A stretch of DNA of 64,000 bases from Phyto melanocephala (GCA_941918925.1 OW799233.1:174200235-174264234), one strand, 5' to 3'. Shown: positions 54,801 to 58,114, counted from the stretch's first letter. Program-made: numbers and translations. The notes: generated by a model from the sequence alone, not told the origin.

Positions 54801-57800
54801 TTGCTTTTATTTATTTTGAATAGTTTTTCGTTATTGACATTTGGCTGAGGTACTTAAGAAGACCAAATAATATTGTACTTTAGTGACTACTTAATGGCAT
54901 TTGACCTTTTCATTTTGCCTTCAAAAAGAAACGCCTTTAACTTAATACAGTTTAAAATATAATATATGAAACAACAAGGTGTCCTAATTGTCGCATTACC
55001 ATAAAGCTATAAATTTTTTAAAGTCTAAAAATGTTTTAATAAAATTAATATAAACAATTACTCAATTCACAACTTATCGTGGGAGTTGTACGTCATCCGA
55101 TTTTATAACAGTTGTATATATTTAGTTGATAATTTATCTACTAATAACTTATATGCAACACAAACAACAATTTTACCTATGTTGATTAAACATCGCATAA
55201 AATCATCAGAGATGGAAAAGTCTATACTATCGCTTTTTGTCTAATATGTTAATGTAAATTTCTTACGACGTACAACTACTTCGATAGGTCGTGAATGGAG
55301 CGAATATAATAACTTTCATTTGTTTTAGAATTTTTAAGAAATTATAACAATATGACAATACGACTCTAAGCACTTCGTGTGAATACACCACAAATATATG
55401 TATAATTGTAACACTTAACCGAAAAAATTTTTAATATTATAAACATGTACATAAAGGGTCCGCCAAATAACTTTTTTTTTTAAATGCTAAAAAAAAATAG
55501 TGTAGCTTCGGCTGTGTGGCACGTAGCGCCGTCCTGTTGAAACCAAATGTTGCCAATATCATCCTCTTCAATTTTTGTGAACAAAAATTCGTTCCCGATA
55601 ACGATCGCCATTGACTGTAACGGCCTCTCCTTGCTCATTTTCGAAGAAAAATGGCCCAATTATGCCTCTGGGCCAAAATCCACACCAAACAGTGACTCGT
55701 TTTCAATGTATGCGTGCGGATTTTCTGTGCCCAAATGCGACAATTTTGCTTGTTTACATACCCGCCAATATCAAAATGAGCTTCATTTGAAAAGATGATT
55801 TTTTTTGGAAAAATCGGCCAAAGTAATGTCGCGATATTTACCAGCGTTGTTCATGCGTATACACAACTATATTCGCTTAGTGGAAGGATAAAACTAATTA
55901 TCTGTCAAATCAGACATGAGCTAAGTGTTACCATTCACGAAATAAGCACTAGTTGAAAAAATAAACGTTCGATGGCGGACCCTTTACATAAGTATAGGTG
56001 GGCCATTTAAAAGTTTAAATTAAAAAATGCAGTAAAGCAAAAACGGTTTGAAATTTTGTCAAATTTATTTCACTATTATGAAGTACAATTGTTCCGGTAA
56101 GAAATGAAATATTACTTCATTCATATGGATGCCACGGCTGGTCTTACAGTACCCTATTCTATCGGGACAGTTTTCGAGCAGTTTTTTTTAGTATATGGGG
56201 TTATATCTCGACAATGGCATCAAGAATGTTGGCTTCAAATTCACAATTGTCTCCGGTTTGTCTGCACAACACTTGTCTTCAACGGAGCCCTACAGAAAAT
56301 AGTTCAACGGTGTCAAATCGCACCTTTTTGGCAGCCAATTGACATCACCATTTCGACTAATTAAACGGCCATCAAACATTATACGCAGTAAATCGATTGT
56401 GGCATGACATGTGTTGCAAGTTGCAACATCCTGTTGAAACCAAACATCGTTCACATTAATACGATGAAGACCGGGTAAAAGGAAATCGGTTTTCATAATG
56501 CGATAGGTGGCTCCATTGGCCACCTATCGCAAAGAAATATGGGCCAATGATACTCGTTATGGATGCACGTTTGGGTTTTCTGAGCCTTAAATACAGCAAT
56601 TTTTGCTTATTAACGTACCCATCAGGATGAAAATGAGCTTCATCCAAAGAGATGATTTTTTGTAACAAAATAATTTTCGTGCAATTTCCGACAAATTGTC
56701 TTTGTTTTGGAAATAAATTTCCAATAAATCTCAAAGTTGCTCCAGCGCAAACCGATTCATTTCGTTCAGCGGAGTTAATATACTGAATTTTGTGACAGAA
56801 TAGAATGGCATAAATATTGCCAGATTCGAGATAACTGCTGATTTAAATTTAAACGATAGATGGCCCATCCTTAGTTTACATACGTTCATATATTTTTAAG
56901 TTGTCTGAATTGCAAGTACGTGAATAACAGGCCTCCTCTAACATATTATTATTCTACAGGCGCAAATCCATCACTGGCAACTGGAAAACTAATCAAGGTT
57001 CAGCTATGCTGGAACAAATAACCTTAACTGAGAAGTATAAATCCTGGGTGGATGAGGTAAGTACATTTCTTTCAGTACAATTAAATTTGTGATTACCAGG
57101 GACTGGAAGCTCAAGCACTAATAGGTTTGTTTTAGGCTTCTTTTTTTATAATTCTTTATTTTAAGGCTCATCTTATATATCAAAAAAAATTATTTTTCTA
57201 CATAAACATAATCCCATATCTTCTATGACTGAAAAATATATATAGTTTTGTCACTGTCGATAAAGCATATCTTGACAAAGAATTTAACACTTACATAAGT
57301 AAATAATTTCAGGATCTGTGGCCTTTTTTGAAATTTCATTTCCAGTTTAATAATTTTTAATATGAAAACATGCAAACTTTTTATTGTTAAATTGTTGGTA
57401 GCTCAGAAAATATTTCTTATCTTATGATGCCTTAATGCCTTTTAGATCTCGGAACTTTTCGGAGGCATGGAAGTGTGTGGAGTTTCCGTAGTGGTGGGCA
57501 AGGATGGTCGCGAGTATATTATTAAAGCTTCCGACAGTACCTTTGCATTAATGGGTGACTCACAAGAAGATGATCGCAGGCAAATAGCTGATCTGGTTAC
57601 ATCTCGTATGCAGGTAACACAATAACTTTCAATTAAATAGAATTTTTTTTTAAATCATTCTCCAACTCAATTTTAGAATGTTTGTCGCCCGGGTATGCAT
57701 CAGCAAACTACCGGTGCTAACTATGGCAAACGCTCTTCGGTGTCTTCGCGTGGCCACAGCCCTACCGATGAAATGGGTCCTCCACCTACGGCGCCTGCTG

Positions 57801-58114
57801 GACCACGGCCAGCTCCCATGGGTGGTCCGCCACCAATACCCGAGCGAACTTCGCCGGCTGTCGGCTCGATTGGAAGACTTAGCAGCCGTAGCAGCATTTC
57901 GGAAGTTCCAGAAGAGAATGGAGCATCTACGACCAGTGCTCCTCCTGGTGGTCTACCACGACGCGACTCTCAAACATCGCAGGCTTCGAATATATCGTCT
58001 GCTTCCAGGACCGCTCAACGTCCTCCGCAAACTCAAAGCTCTGTAGTCGAGGATGCGGAGGACACCATGAAAAATCTTAGAAAGACCTTTGCAGGCATAT
58101 TTGGTGACATGTAG
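673..58114 (+). CDS. Syn: Synapsin, partial gene (six exons, short isoform up to UAG)
   Basis: Synapsin is a peripheral phosphoprotein of synaptic vesicles that tethers them to actin and controls the reserve pool; its core C domain has an ATP-grasp fold. Six exons with GT-AG borders join in frame (673-816, 885-989, 50903-51120, 56960-57056, 57446-57613, 57677-58114) and give 389 codons before UAG. The protein runs from the C domain (motifs [84 protein letters not shown]) to a Pro/Ser-rich linker ([20 protein letters not shown]) and domain E ([18 protein letters not shown]). These match my memory of Drosophila synapsin closely. The N-terminal exons lie upstream of the window. Timp sits on the opposite strand within intron 989/50903. 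Identification is firm; the exon borders are read from splice consensus and reading frame. Confidence 0.96.
885..989 (+). CDS. Syn: Syn exon B
   Basis: 35 codons between the acceptor AAAG (883-884 AG) and the donor GTAAGT at 990. Encodes [15 protein letters not shown] followed by a segment ending FFPSAKYL, which matches the synapsin C domain. The intron before it is only 68 bp; the one after it is ~49.9 kb and holds Timp. Confidence 0.93.
1789..1794 (-). terminator. Timp: Candidate Timp polyadenylation signal AATAAA
   Basis: AATAAA on the - strand lies 85 nt downstream of the Timp stop, a normal distance. It is the closest canonical signal I see; AT-rich DNA gives chance matches. Confidence 0.5.
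1879..2070 (-). CDS. Timp: Timp coding exon 4 (C-terminal domain, stop TAA)
   Basis: 63 codons plus TAA after the acceptor ATTTTTTAG. Encodes [20 protein letters not shown] and ends [10 protein letters not shown]. The Cys pattern fits the TIMP C-terminal domain. There is no long reading frame here in isolation, so it was found by joining exons. Confidence 0.95.
   Translation of the reverse strand, partial: VKPCFGNRCLVHVESASGCKWSPFAKCETEFSACMPSTYYTPEGPIRQCRWRRTPLYEECMSN
1879..6026 (-). CDS. Timp: Tissue inhibitor of metalloproteinases (TIMP), complete coding region, four coding exons
   Basis: A secreted inhibitor of matrix metalloproteinases and ADAMs, acting on extracellular matrix. Reading - strand, exons 6026-5888, 2610-2525, 2378-2160 and 2070-1879 join in frame to 211 residues, close to the usual fly length. 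Residues 1-29 form a signal peptide (basic MMHSPKK, hydrophobic [15 protein letters not shown], cleavage after PTTA). The mature protein then starts CSC, the TIMP hallmark in which the first Cys chelates the catalytic zinc. Fourteen Cys residues are present, including SMCGVD, KACGCE and the C-terminal PCFGNRC, GCKW, ACMP and QCRW. All splice sites are GT-AG. The gene lies antisense inside Syn, as in Drosophila. Either of two adjacent ATGs could start it; the first is used here. Confidence 0.96.
2160..2378 (-). CDS. Timp: Timp coding exon 3
   Basis: 73 codons after an acceptor ending TTGAATAG; donor GAG|GTAAGA. Encodes [38 protein letters not shown] and KACGCE. The Met is internal, not a start. 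Confidence 0.95.
2525..2610 (-). CDS. Timp: Timp coding exon 2
   Basis: 86 nt with acceptor TTTCTTCAG and donor AAG|GTAAGT. Joined to exon 1 it reads [20 protein letters not shown], then [12 protein letters not shown], the second strand region of the inhibitory N domain. Confidence 0.94.
2765..3578 (+). mobile_element. Non-autonomous Helitron with canonical ends
   Basis: Starts TCTACATTTATAAAAATC, ends AGCTAG and sits between A and T, the Helitron insertion signature. A short GGTG/CACC hairpin lies ~11 nt before the CTAG. Near the 5' end is a (TTTG)n run (2797-2826), then the CGGCTGGACCGATTT motif common in insect Helitrons. The body holds about three diverged tandem units of ~140 bp (3083-3485), each with GTGGGCGTGGC-like and TTTTGC...CTTTGAC phrases. 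No helicase is present. It lies in a Timp intron. Confidence 0.8.
4064..5090 (-). mobile_element. HINE/mini-me-like element, long subtype, interrupted near its hairpin end
   Basis: Read on the - strand it carries the terminal hairpin (TTCGGCCGTGCCGA at about 5062-5076), the body with the 'GGCGCCATC'-type blocks, the conserved core (AAAATATATACTTTATGGGG) and the other end (GGTATAAAAA). Its final TTACTTGTT continues at 5844, after a PIF-like insertion. It matches the copies at 13605, 15938 and 46456. Confidence 0.8.
5091..5843. mobile_element. PIF/Harbinger-like element, 753 bp, TTA target duplication
   Basis: Ends AGGTCATGTCAGATAA and its reverse complement (one mismatch), flanked by TTA at 5088-5090 and 5844-5846. 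It has split the CTTACTTG end of the HINE element, so the pre-insertion site is known from the other HINE copies. A second inverted-repeat pair nests inside (5134-5640). No transposase is recognised. Confidence 0.8.
5134..5640. mobile_element. Nested inverted-repeat element (probable mariner-type relic)
   Basis: Left end GGGTGGTTCAATTTTAAGGG and the right end at 5600-5640 are inverted copies; the shared core TTTTAAGGGCCGATGTTGA is almost identical. It looks like a non-autonomous Tc1-mariner element inside the PIF-like element, but the target duplication is unclear. Confidence 0.55.
5888..6026 (-). CDS. Timp: Timp coding exon 1 (signal peptide and CSC motif)
   Basis: Encodes the signal peptide and [18 protein letters not shown]. 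Its donor reads TTCG|GTAAGT (GT at 5887-5886). The following intron is ~3.3 kb and carries a Helitron, a HINE element and a PIF-like element. Confidence 0.95.
6027..6047 (-). other. Timp: Timp 5' UTR piece after a splice acceptor
   Basis: Just upstream of the Timp ATG the - strand reads a pyrimidine-rich tract ending TATTACAG (AG at 6049-6048), then 21 nt to ATGATG. This implies a noncoding first exon further upstream on the - strand (higher coordinates), which I could not locate with confidence. Confidence 0.6.
6405..6655. mobile_element. MITE, 251 bp, TTA target duplication (PIF/Harbinger-like)
   Basis: Terminal inverted repeats of ~45 bp begin AGCTACGGTCACATAT and include ATTTGCTCAAATA and GCGTGAC. 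Flanked by TTA (6402-6404, 6656-6658). It shares the CTAYGGTCACA end with the element at 62326. It lies ~380 bp upstream of the Timp ATG. Confidence 0.85.
6835..7110 (-). pseudogene. Relic sharing a module with the mariner relic at 49352-49492
   Basis: About 135 bp (6950-7085 read on the - strand) match 49352-49492 on the + strand: GGCAAATTACGGCATTC, AACGATCGAGTT and GATTCTAATAAGAATTTT. No clear protein is left. Probably a fragment of the same DNA transposon family. Confidence 0.45.
7404..8572 (+). mobile_element. DUF4817-type IS630-Tc1-mariner transposon relic
   Basis: Inverted ends begin AGGATGGTYYAAC with CACGATG further in. Inside are the N-terminal helix-turn-helix ([20 protein letters not shown] at 7519-7578), the catalytic-region phrase [13 protein letters not shown] then [14 protein letters not shown] (7924-8065) and, in another frame, the C-terminal [20 protein letters not shown] (about 8420-8480). 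A 22-A run (7898-7920), frameshifts and a missing QDGAT block show it is dead. Confidence 0.85.
8740..9175 (+). mobile_element. 5'-truncated LINE, C-terminus of ORF2 plus 3' UTR
   Basis: 8753-9046 encodes a reverse-transcriptase C-terminal tail with a zinc-knuckle-like [18 protein letters not shown], typical of I/R1-group non-LTR elements, ending at TAG 9044-9046. The 3' region ends in tandem CCTAACCTAACCTAA at about 9160-9173, an A-poor repeated tail as in some fly LINEs. The 5' part is missing. Confidence 0.75.
9176..9679. other. AT-rich intron sequence, nothing recognised
   Basis: No reading frame, terminal repeat or RNA signature that I can support. Confidence 0.5.
9680..10531 (-). mobile_element. 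HINE/mini-me-like element, short subtype
   Basis: Reverse-oriented. It runs from TTTATACCCTTCACACAGTG through the core and the (GTCY)n microsatellite near 9820-9845, the CAGCTGAGCC block (10092-10101), a G/C-free tract (10102-10353) and the hairpin end TTCGGCACGGCCGAA, ending CTCTTACTTG. Reading frames starting [10 protein letters not shown] in this family are repeat shadows, not genes. Confidence 0.85.
10815..11290 (-). pseudogene. DUF4817-type mariner transposase relic, internal deletion
   Basis: The - strand encodes [20 protein letters not shown] (about 11206-11265), a standard post-catalytic phrase. After divergent sequence comes the C-terminus [20 protein letters not shown] ending [11 protein letters not shown] (10840-10960). 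The segment between, with the second and third catalytic acids, is lost. Terminal repeats were not found. Confidence 0.75.
11300..13604. other. AT-rich intron; ACCGGTT/TTCGAATAA-rich block
   Basis: 11588-12045 repeats palindromic ACCGGTT and TTCGARTAATTCGA motifs shared with 13680-14680, 53045-53095 and 54030-54120. 12046-13604 shows nothing I recognise. Confidence 0.5.
13605..15600 (+). mobile_element. HINE long subtype, split by a nested element
   Basis: The start CAAATAAGAATGCTGTATTT with a decayed hairpin (GGCCGTGCGAA) runs to 13657 and resumes at 14701 with ATAGATATAATGACCACATC. The body (GCCATTTTGTTTAGAGCACC and similar) matches 46500-47280. The 3' terminal sequence is eroded after ~15590. 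Confidence 0.7.
13658..14700. mobile_element. Non-autonomous TA-flanked DNA element rich in ACCGGT palindromes
   Basis: Ends GGGTGATCGA and TCGATCACCC, flanked by TA on both sides, inside the HINE. The subterminal regions on both sides carry AAAACCGGTT motifs, often with TTCGAA. No transposase frame. Likely Tc1-mariner class by its TA target. Confidence 0.65.
15938..17178 (-). mobile_element. HINE long subtype, reverse orientation
   Basis: Starts TTAATAATACCCTTTACCTG, has a decayed core (ACACCATGAAGTGTATATTT) and ends with a degraded hairpin (TTTGACACAGTCGAA) plus TAGCGCTTTTACGTG. It is tail-to-tail with the copy at 13605-15600. Confidence 0.75.
17179..17882. other. AT-rich intron, nothing recognised
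   Basis: No coding potential or element ends seen. Confidence 0.5.
17883..18668 (+). mobile_element. HINE short subtype, near full length
   Basis: CAAGTAAGAGCGCTATATTC plus the hairpin, an A/T-only centre, the GGCTCAGCTGGGATTTGATC block at 18258, (GTCY)n in inverse form near 18510-18535, the core and the GGGTATAAAAA end are all present. Confidence 0.85.
18913..19689 (+). mobile_element. HINE short subtype with internal deletion after the hairpin
   Basis: Same order as the copy at 17883 but lacking the ~70 bp after AATAACAGTA; the microsatellite is expanded (19510-19556, GACAGACG units). Confidence 0.85.
19690..20474. other. AT-rich intron, nothing recognised
   Basis: No element ends or coding blocks that I can support. 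Confidence 0.5.
20475..21365 (-). mobile_element. DUF4817-type mariner relic with inverted ends
   Basis: Ends AAAGGTTATCCAATA and TATTGGATAATCTTTT are inverted copies. The - strand retains [14 protein letters not shown] from the DNA-binding half and, further on, [19 protein letters not shown] (around 20850-20910), the second catalytic block. Stops and an internal deletion make it inactive. Confidence 0.8.
21366..23753. other. AT-rich intron, no supported gene
   Basis: About 2.4 kb with scattered A/T runs. A GC-richer spot at 22922-22942 (GTGGTGGCCGGGGGTTCG) is isolated. No reading frame has recognisable homology. Confidence 0.5.
23754..24380 (+). pseudogene. Possible Tc1-like relic
   Basis: 23755 starts ACAGTAGTGTGCAAAATAGT, very like the terminal repeat of Tc1-like elements. 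The following ~600 bp contains no intact transposase motif and I found no matching right end. Confidence 0.35.
24436..24730. mobile_element. MITE with 27-bp perfect inverted repeats
   Basis: 24436-24462 and 24704-24730 are exact inverted copies, beginning TAATACACGGCATGTTTTTT. A partial internal copy (ACACACGACATGTTC) lies at 24662-24676. The target duplication is probably TA within the repeat. Confidence 0.8.
24766..25378 (+). mobile_element. Deletion derivative of a DUF4817-type mariner element
   Basis: Inverted ends AAAGGTATCCCAA and TTGGGACACCCTTT. An intact frame from ATG 24881 to 25198 encodes the DNA-binding half ([58 protein letters not shown]). It is then joined in another frame to the C-terminus [20 protein letters not shown] (about 25200-25255). 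The catalytic core is missing, so it could only act as a DNA-binding fragment. Confidence 0.85.
25379..26158. other. Intron, nothing recognised
   Basis: A 67-codon frame at 25429-25632 has no recognisable motif and its codons look like random AT-rich sequence. Confidence 0.5.
26159..26447. mobile_element. hAT-type MITE, 289 bp
   Basis: Ends CAGGGACCGTAA and its reverse complement. Flanks ATGATATC and ATGATACT look like a decayed 8-bp duplication (6/8). The interior repeats AAATAAAACTC and GAGTTTTATTTT several times, giving stacked hairpins. Confidence 0.75.
26560..26776 (-). mobile_element. Helitron-like fragment
   Basis: Reverse-oriented. The 5'-end-like phrase GGAAATGTGTGTTTGTATGG (26733-26752, - strand) and the GTGGGCGTGGTACC-type body resemble the Helitron at 2765. 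The 3' CTAG end is absent. Confidence 0.5.
26777..28079. other. Intron, no supported gene; small hairpin
   Basis: AACGCACT and AGTGCGTT (about 26975-27011) form an 8-bp stem. Possible - strand donor sites (GTAAGTTTG near 27022, GTAAGTATT near 27674) could belong to a Timp noncoding first exon, but nothing confirms this. Confidence 0.35.
28294..28722 (-). pseudogene. hAT transposase C-terminal dimerisation region, one in-frame stop
   Basis: Reads [20 protein letters not shown] through SKVSQMKN, stop, LNEF, then [20 protein letters not shown] and [20 protein letters not shown]. The [14 protein letters not shown] block is the hAT C-terminal signature. The single TAA at 28525-28527 is in frame. 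The N-terminal two thirds are missing. Confidence 0.88.
28744..29902 (-). mobile_element. DD37E-type IS630-Tc1-mariner element
   Basis: Ends ACCACCTTACATG and CATGTACCAGGTGGT are imperfect inverted copies. It is inserted in the hAT element; the hAT coding sequence stops right beside it. A further ACATCACCTGGTA at 29944-29956 gives a second inverted copy just outside. It contains the transposase listed separately. Confidence 0.65.
28923..29855 (-). pseudogene. DD37E transposase, nearly complete, N-terminal stops
   Basis: An open frame of 222 codons (29591-28923) continues upstream in the same frame through a helix-turn-helix ([19 protein letters not shown]) and [20 protein letters not shown] to [18 protein letters not shown]. 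Catalytic residues: D in [12 protein letters not shown] in [12 protein letters not shown] in [11 protein letters not shown], with 37 residues between the second D and that E. A TAA at 29778-29780 and a TAG just before VSRQ break the N-terminus. The catalytic half looks intact, so it died recently. Confidence 0.85.
30100..31204. other. AT-rich intron, nothing recognised
   Basis: A 79-codon frame at 30089-30328 has no recognisable motif. No element ends seen. Confidence 0.5.
31205..31950 (-). mobile_element. mini-me-like element, second subfamily (copy 1)
   Basis: A GCCACCAAAAAAATGTGGTG end, then CATTCTGTTTGTAACACATC, a core ACCCCATAAAGTATATATTT and short GTCY units with GCACGATAGAGGTCGGAACG. 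The same series occurs inverted at 34445-34662. The body after 31440 includes CGCCCACCTCCCATATAACG. Confidence 0.65.
31951..32684. other. Intron, nothing recognised
   Basis: No supported feature. Confidence 0.45.
32685..33395 (+). mobile_element. Highly degraded HINE-like element
   Basis: Starts GAGAGTGCTGTAATCGGCGG with the decayed hairpin and ATATATACCCTTCACACAG. A second block at 33265-33380 has TTTCAACATACACACGGACA and CAAATGAAAATTGTAGTGAC. It contains internal duplications and losses. Confidence 0.6.
34207..34384. mobile_element. Possible short inverted-repeat element
   Basis: ACACAGAAAAAATCTAAATC at the left resembles the reverse complement of the right end (GATTAAATCTTCCGTGT). About 178 bp; no clear target duplication. 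Confidence 0.4.
34445..34662 (+). mobile_element. mini-me-like element, second subfamily (copy 2, truncated)
   Basis: Inverted relative to 31205: TTTTTCGGTCCGACCTCTAT, GTCGGACAGACGGACGGACA, the core-like AAGATATCTACTTTATGGG, and the GGTGGCGGGTATAG end. Confidence 0.7.
34663..36870. other. AT-rich intron, nothing supported
   Basis: 35540-36850 has a few palindromic phrases (ACAACCGAATT-like) and a (CATA)n-rich stretch at 35920-36030, but no paired element ends that I can support. Confidence 0.4.
36871..37166 (-). mobile_element. HINE fragment with large internal deletion
   Basis: The GTGCACAAGGGTATATATAG end, core and start of the microsatellite join directly to the A/T tract and CATACATACGTAAACTC. 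The central block with GGCTCAGCTGG is missing and so is the hairpin end. Confidence 0.75.
37468..37720 (-). mobile_element. Helitron fragment, 3' end
   Basis: On the - strand it ends GCGCGCCGGGCTTTTCTAG followed by T, a Helitron-type 3' end with a GC-rich stem. The body shares sequence with 1-80 (CTCAATATGTGTGCAAAGTT). Confidence 0.55.
37724..37942. mobile_element. MITE, 219 bp, TAA target duplication (PIF/Harbinger-like)
   Basis: Inverted ends GGGCCATTATTACAA with TTAGTTAAAGG further in. TAA flanks both sides (37721-37723, 37943-37945). Confidence 0.8.
37946..40312. other. AT-rich intron, no supported gene
   Basis: Contains a short (CA)n at 39113-39128 and many A/T-rich low-complexity stretches; no element ends or coding blocks recognised. 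Confidence 0.5.
40313..40378. repeat. 19-bp tandem repeat
   Basis: TAGAACATTAACACTGAAA repeats about 3.4 times (starts 40313, 40332, 40351, 40370), nearly exact. Confidence 0.85.
40805..41058 (+). mobile_element. HINE 5' fragment lacking the hairpin
   Basis: Starts CAAGTAAGAGTGCTATATTC then TTATATACCCTTCAC: exactly the 14 bp of the hairpin are missing. It is followed by the A/T tract. It directly abuts the next copy. Confidence 0.8.
41062..41937 (+). mobile_element. HINE short subtype, first unit of tandem array
   Basis: Full order from CAAGTAAGAGTGCTATATTC and the hairpin to GGGTATAAAAA. The microsatellite (41765-41800) has CAGACGGA units. Very similar to the 18913 copy. Confidence 0.88.
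41938..42795 (+). mobile_element. Two further tandem 3'-half HINE units
   Basis: Units at 41938-42367 and 42368-42795 each start with a T-rich run plus GGCTCAGCTGGGATTCGATG and end GGGTATAAAAA; with the 3' half of the preceding copy the period is 437-442 bp. The 5' half with the hairpin is absent in both. Confidence 0.88.
42796..42910. repeat. Flank segment duplicated at 43899-43992
   Basis: GGGTTTCGGTTATGAATTAA and the following ~95 bp occur again at 43899 after the next HINE, with few differences. This marks a segmental tandem duplication. Confidence 0.85.
42911..43898 (+). mobile_element. HINE short subtype with duplicated A/T centre
   Basis: Hairpin end at 42912, an A/T tract in which ~170 bp is duplicated (compare 43165-43275 with 43330-43430), the GGCTCAGCTGGTATTTGATG block at 43493, core and end. 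Confidence 0.85.
44036..44841 (+). mobile_element. hAT element, 806 bp, perfect 8-bp target duplication CCCTACAA
   Basis: Ends CAGTGCCATTAAACCT and the inverse of CAGTGCTATTCAACCT, with GTACCACTT further in. CCCTACAA flanks both sides (44028-44035, 44842-44849). The + strand keeps a transposase piece at about 44210-44360: [20 protein letters not shown] then LPFTSTYL, the hAT C-terminal block as in SCAND3/ZBED5-like proteins. The rest of the gene is deleted. Confidence 0.9.
44850..46112. other. Intron; 36-bp tandem repeat, otherwise nothing recognised
   Basis: Apart from the tandem repeat at 45074-45181 and an (AGT)n run at 46098-46112, no feature is supported. Confidence 0.5.
45074..45181. 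repeat. Three tandem copies of a 36-bp unit
   Basis: Copies start at 45074, 45110 and 45146. Each contains AGTCACACTTAACGTATATA then TCGGTCAAAGC, with variation only in the last few bases. Confidence 0.9.
46113..46250. repeat. Inverted repeat, ~32-bp arms, enclosing a TATA-like site
   Basis: AGCTCATACACGTTCGAATT plus AAAATTTGCAAC (46113-46143) is the inverse of 46217-46250 with several mismatches. Between them are GAGAGTGAAGAAGAGAAAG and CCTATAAATAC. Possibly a short MITE. Confidence 0.6.
46456..47476 (+). mobile_element. HINE long subtype, near complete
   Basis: CAAGTAAGAGCGCTATATTC, hairpin TTCGGCTGTGCCGAA, ATACCCTTCACC, blocks with GGACGCCATCTTGG-like phrases, the (GTCY)n remnant (47325-47340), core TATATACTTTATGGGGTCGG and the CACCACAGGTGAAGGGTATA end. 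Confidence 0.85.
47477..48329. other. Intron with (ATGT)n microsatellite
   Basis: 48040-48085 is a (TATG)n run with interruptions. Nothing else recognised. Confidence 0.5.
48333..48743. mobile_element. MITE, 411 bp, TAA target duplication (PIF/Harbinger-like)
   Basis: Inverted ends of ~40 bp begin GGCCCCTTTCGCATTAGG and continue to TAATTGCGCAAGT. TAA flanks both sides (48330-48332, 48744-48746). A 28-bp internal block (48660-48687) recurs exactly in the element at 62326. Confidence 0.88.
49013..49960 (-). pseudogene. DUF4817-type mariner transposase relic
   Basis: The - strand reads [20 protein letters not shown] then SDEVRF (about 49505-49600), corresponding to the first catalytic Asp block, and [20 protein letters not shown] (about 49060-49130), the second. 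Many frame breaks. The left end AAAGGTAGTCCAAA is plausible as a terminus; the right end is not resolved. Confidence 0.65.
49961..50902. other. Last part of the giant Syn intron
   Basis: 50020-50290 contains a Helitron-like body (GTACTTCCCACTTTTCTAATC, GCAAAGTTTCATATAAATC) similar to 37580-37680. The rest to the acceptor at 50902 shows nothing recognised. Confidence 0.45.
50903..51120 (+). CDS. Syn: Syn exon C (C domain)
   Basis: 218 nt after the acceptor ATCTATTTTCAG. Encodes the C-domain block with [25 protein letters not shown] and [16 protein letters not shown]. The donor is GTAAGT at 51121, so the exon ends in the split codon AT|G, which is completed by the first base of exon D to give the Met of [10 protein letters not shown]. 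Confidence 0.95.
51121..52059. other. Syn: Syn intron C-D, first part, nothing recognised
   Basis: Contains repeats of the CTAACTATAAACTAAC/GCTAACTATAAATGG type (51450-51630) but no element ends. Confidence 0.4.
52063..53030. mobile_element. Long-terminal-inverted-repeat DNA element, 968 bp, ATA flanks
   Basis: Ends CACTGCTCTGCA and TGCTGAGCAGTG. Arms of about 200 bp (52063-52272 and 52833-53030) are inverted copies at about 90% over the inner 165 bp, sharing CCGTTGTCGGTTT, CATCAGATCGGGATTTTT, ATGGGCGTAGCAAATTTTTT and GTCTGGTACGGAGA. ATA flanks both sides (52060-52062, 53031-53033). The centre has no coding sequence. Superfamily not assigned. Confidence 0.8.
53040..53110. repeat. ACCGGT/TTCGAT-rich block
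   Basis: AAACCGGGTTTCGTATAAAT, AAACGTTTTTCGGTTTT and AAAACCGGTTTAAATAAC in 60 bp; same vocabulary as 13680-14680. Confidence 0.45.
53340..53990 (+). mobile_element. LINE relic: ORF2 C-terminal scrap plus structured 3' region
   Basis: 53345-53412 encodes [20 protein letters not shown], the conserved C-terminal TGHG.F block of I/R1-type reverse transcriptases. 53855-53990 is a GC-richer region with stem-loops (GGACTC/GAGTCC, GATACC/GGTATC, GGGTC/GACCC, CACTTT/AAAGTG) and may be the element's 3' UTR. A related piece sits at 60360-60420. Confidence 0.55.
53991..55452. other. Syn: Syn intron C-D, middle part
   Basis: 54030-54135 is another ACCGGTT/TTCGAATAA-rich block. 54440-54510 is a HINE scrap (GGACACGGACAGATGGACAT, ATTTCAGAAAATGTGC). 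The rest shows nothing. Confidence 0.45.
55453..55986 (-). mobile_element. DUF4817-type mariner relic, short, with inverted ends
   Basis: Ends AAAGGGTCCGCCA and TGGCGGACCCTTT. The - strand has [20 protein letters not shown] and, further on, [20 protein letters not shown] (about 55500-55565), the second catalytic block. Both flanks of the gene are lost. Confidence 0.8.
55996..56872 (-). mobile_element. DUF4817-type mariner relic adjoining the previous one
   Basis: Ends AGGTGGGCCAT and ATGGCCCATCC. The - strand has [20 protein letters not shown] (first Asp block, about 56590-56665) and [20 protein letters not shown], then [20 protein letters not shown] (56290-56460), with 36 residues between the Asp of QQD and the Asp of CDLTP. 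It has frameshifts and lacks the N-terminal part. Confidence 0.85.
56960..57056 (+). CDS. Syn: Syn exon D
   Basis: 97 nt between the acceptor TTCTACAG and the donor GTAAGT at 57057. The first G completes the split Met codon. Encodes [19 protein letters not shown] and [12 protein letters not shown], a highly conserved synapsin segment. Confidence 0.95.
57446..57613 (+). CDS. Syn: Syn exon E (end of C domain)
   Basis: 56 codons between the acceptor CTTTTAG and the donor GTAACA at 57614. Encodes [20 protein letters not shown] and [14 protein letters not shown], the end of the C domain. The donor is weaker than those of the other exons, but the next intron is only 63 bp and the frame continues cleanly. 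Confidence 0.94.
57677..58114 (+). CDS. Syn: Syn exon F (C-terminal Pro/Ser linker and domain E, ends in UAG)
   Basis: 145 codons then TAG, after the acceptor CAATTTTAG. It begins [20 protein letters not shown], goes through a Pro-rich linker with [20 protein letters not shown] and [17 protein letters not shown], and ends with domain E ([20 protein letters not shown] then IFGDM). A 122-codon reading frame in another phase (57678-58046) is a shadow. The exon continues in frame past the UAG. Confidence 0.95.
   Translation, partial: NVCRPGMHQQTTGANYGKRSSVSSRGHSPTDEMGPPPTAPAGPRPAPMGGPPPIPERTSPAVGSIGRLSSRSSISEVPEENGASTTSAPPGGLPRRDSQTSQASNISSASRTAQRPPQTQSSVVEDAEDTMKNLRKTFAGIFGDM
58112..58114 (+). 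promoter_or_regulatory. Syn: Candidate leaky UAG stop codon of Syn
   Basis: The stop follows GACATG and is followed by GAATTA. The frame stays open from 58115 for 357 codons. In Drosophila, Syn has an in-frame UAG in this position and a larger isoform made by readthrough (established knowledge). Two perfect 5-bp stem-loops start 44 nt downstream of the UAG (58158-58170 and 58194-58208); their role is unknown. Confidence 0.8.
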
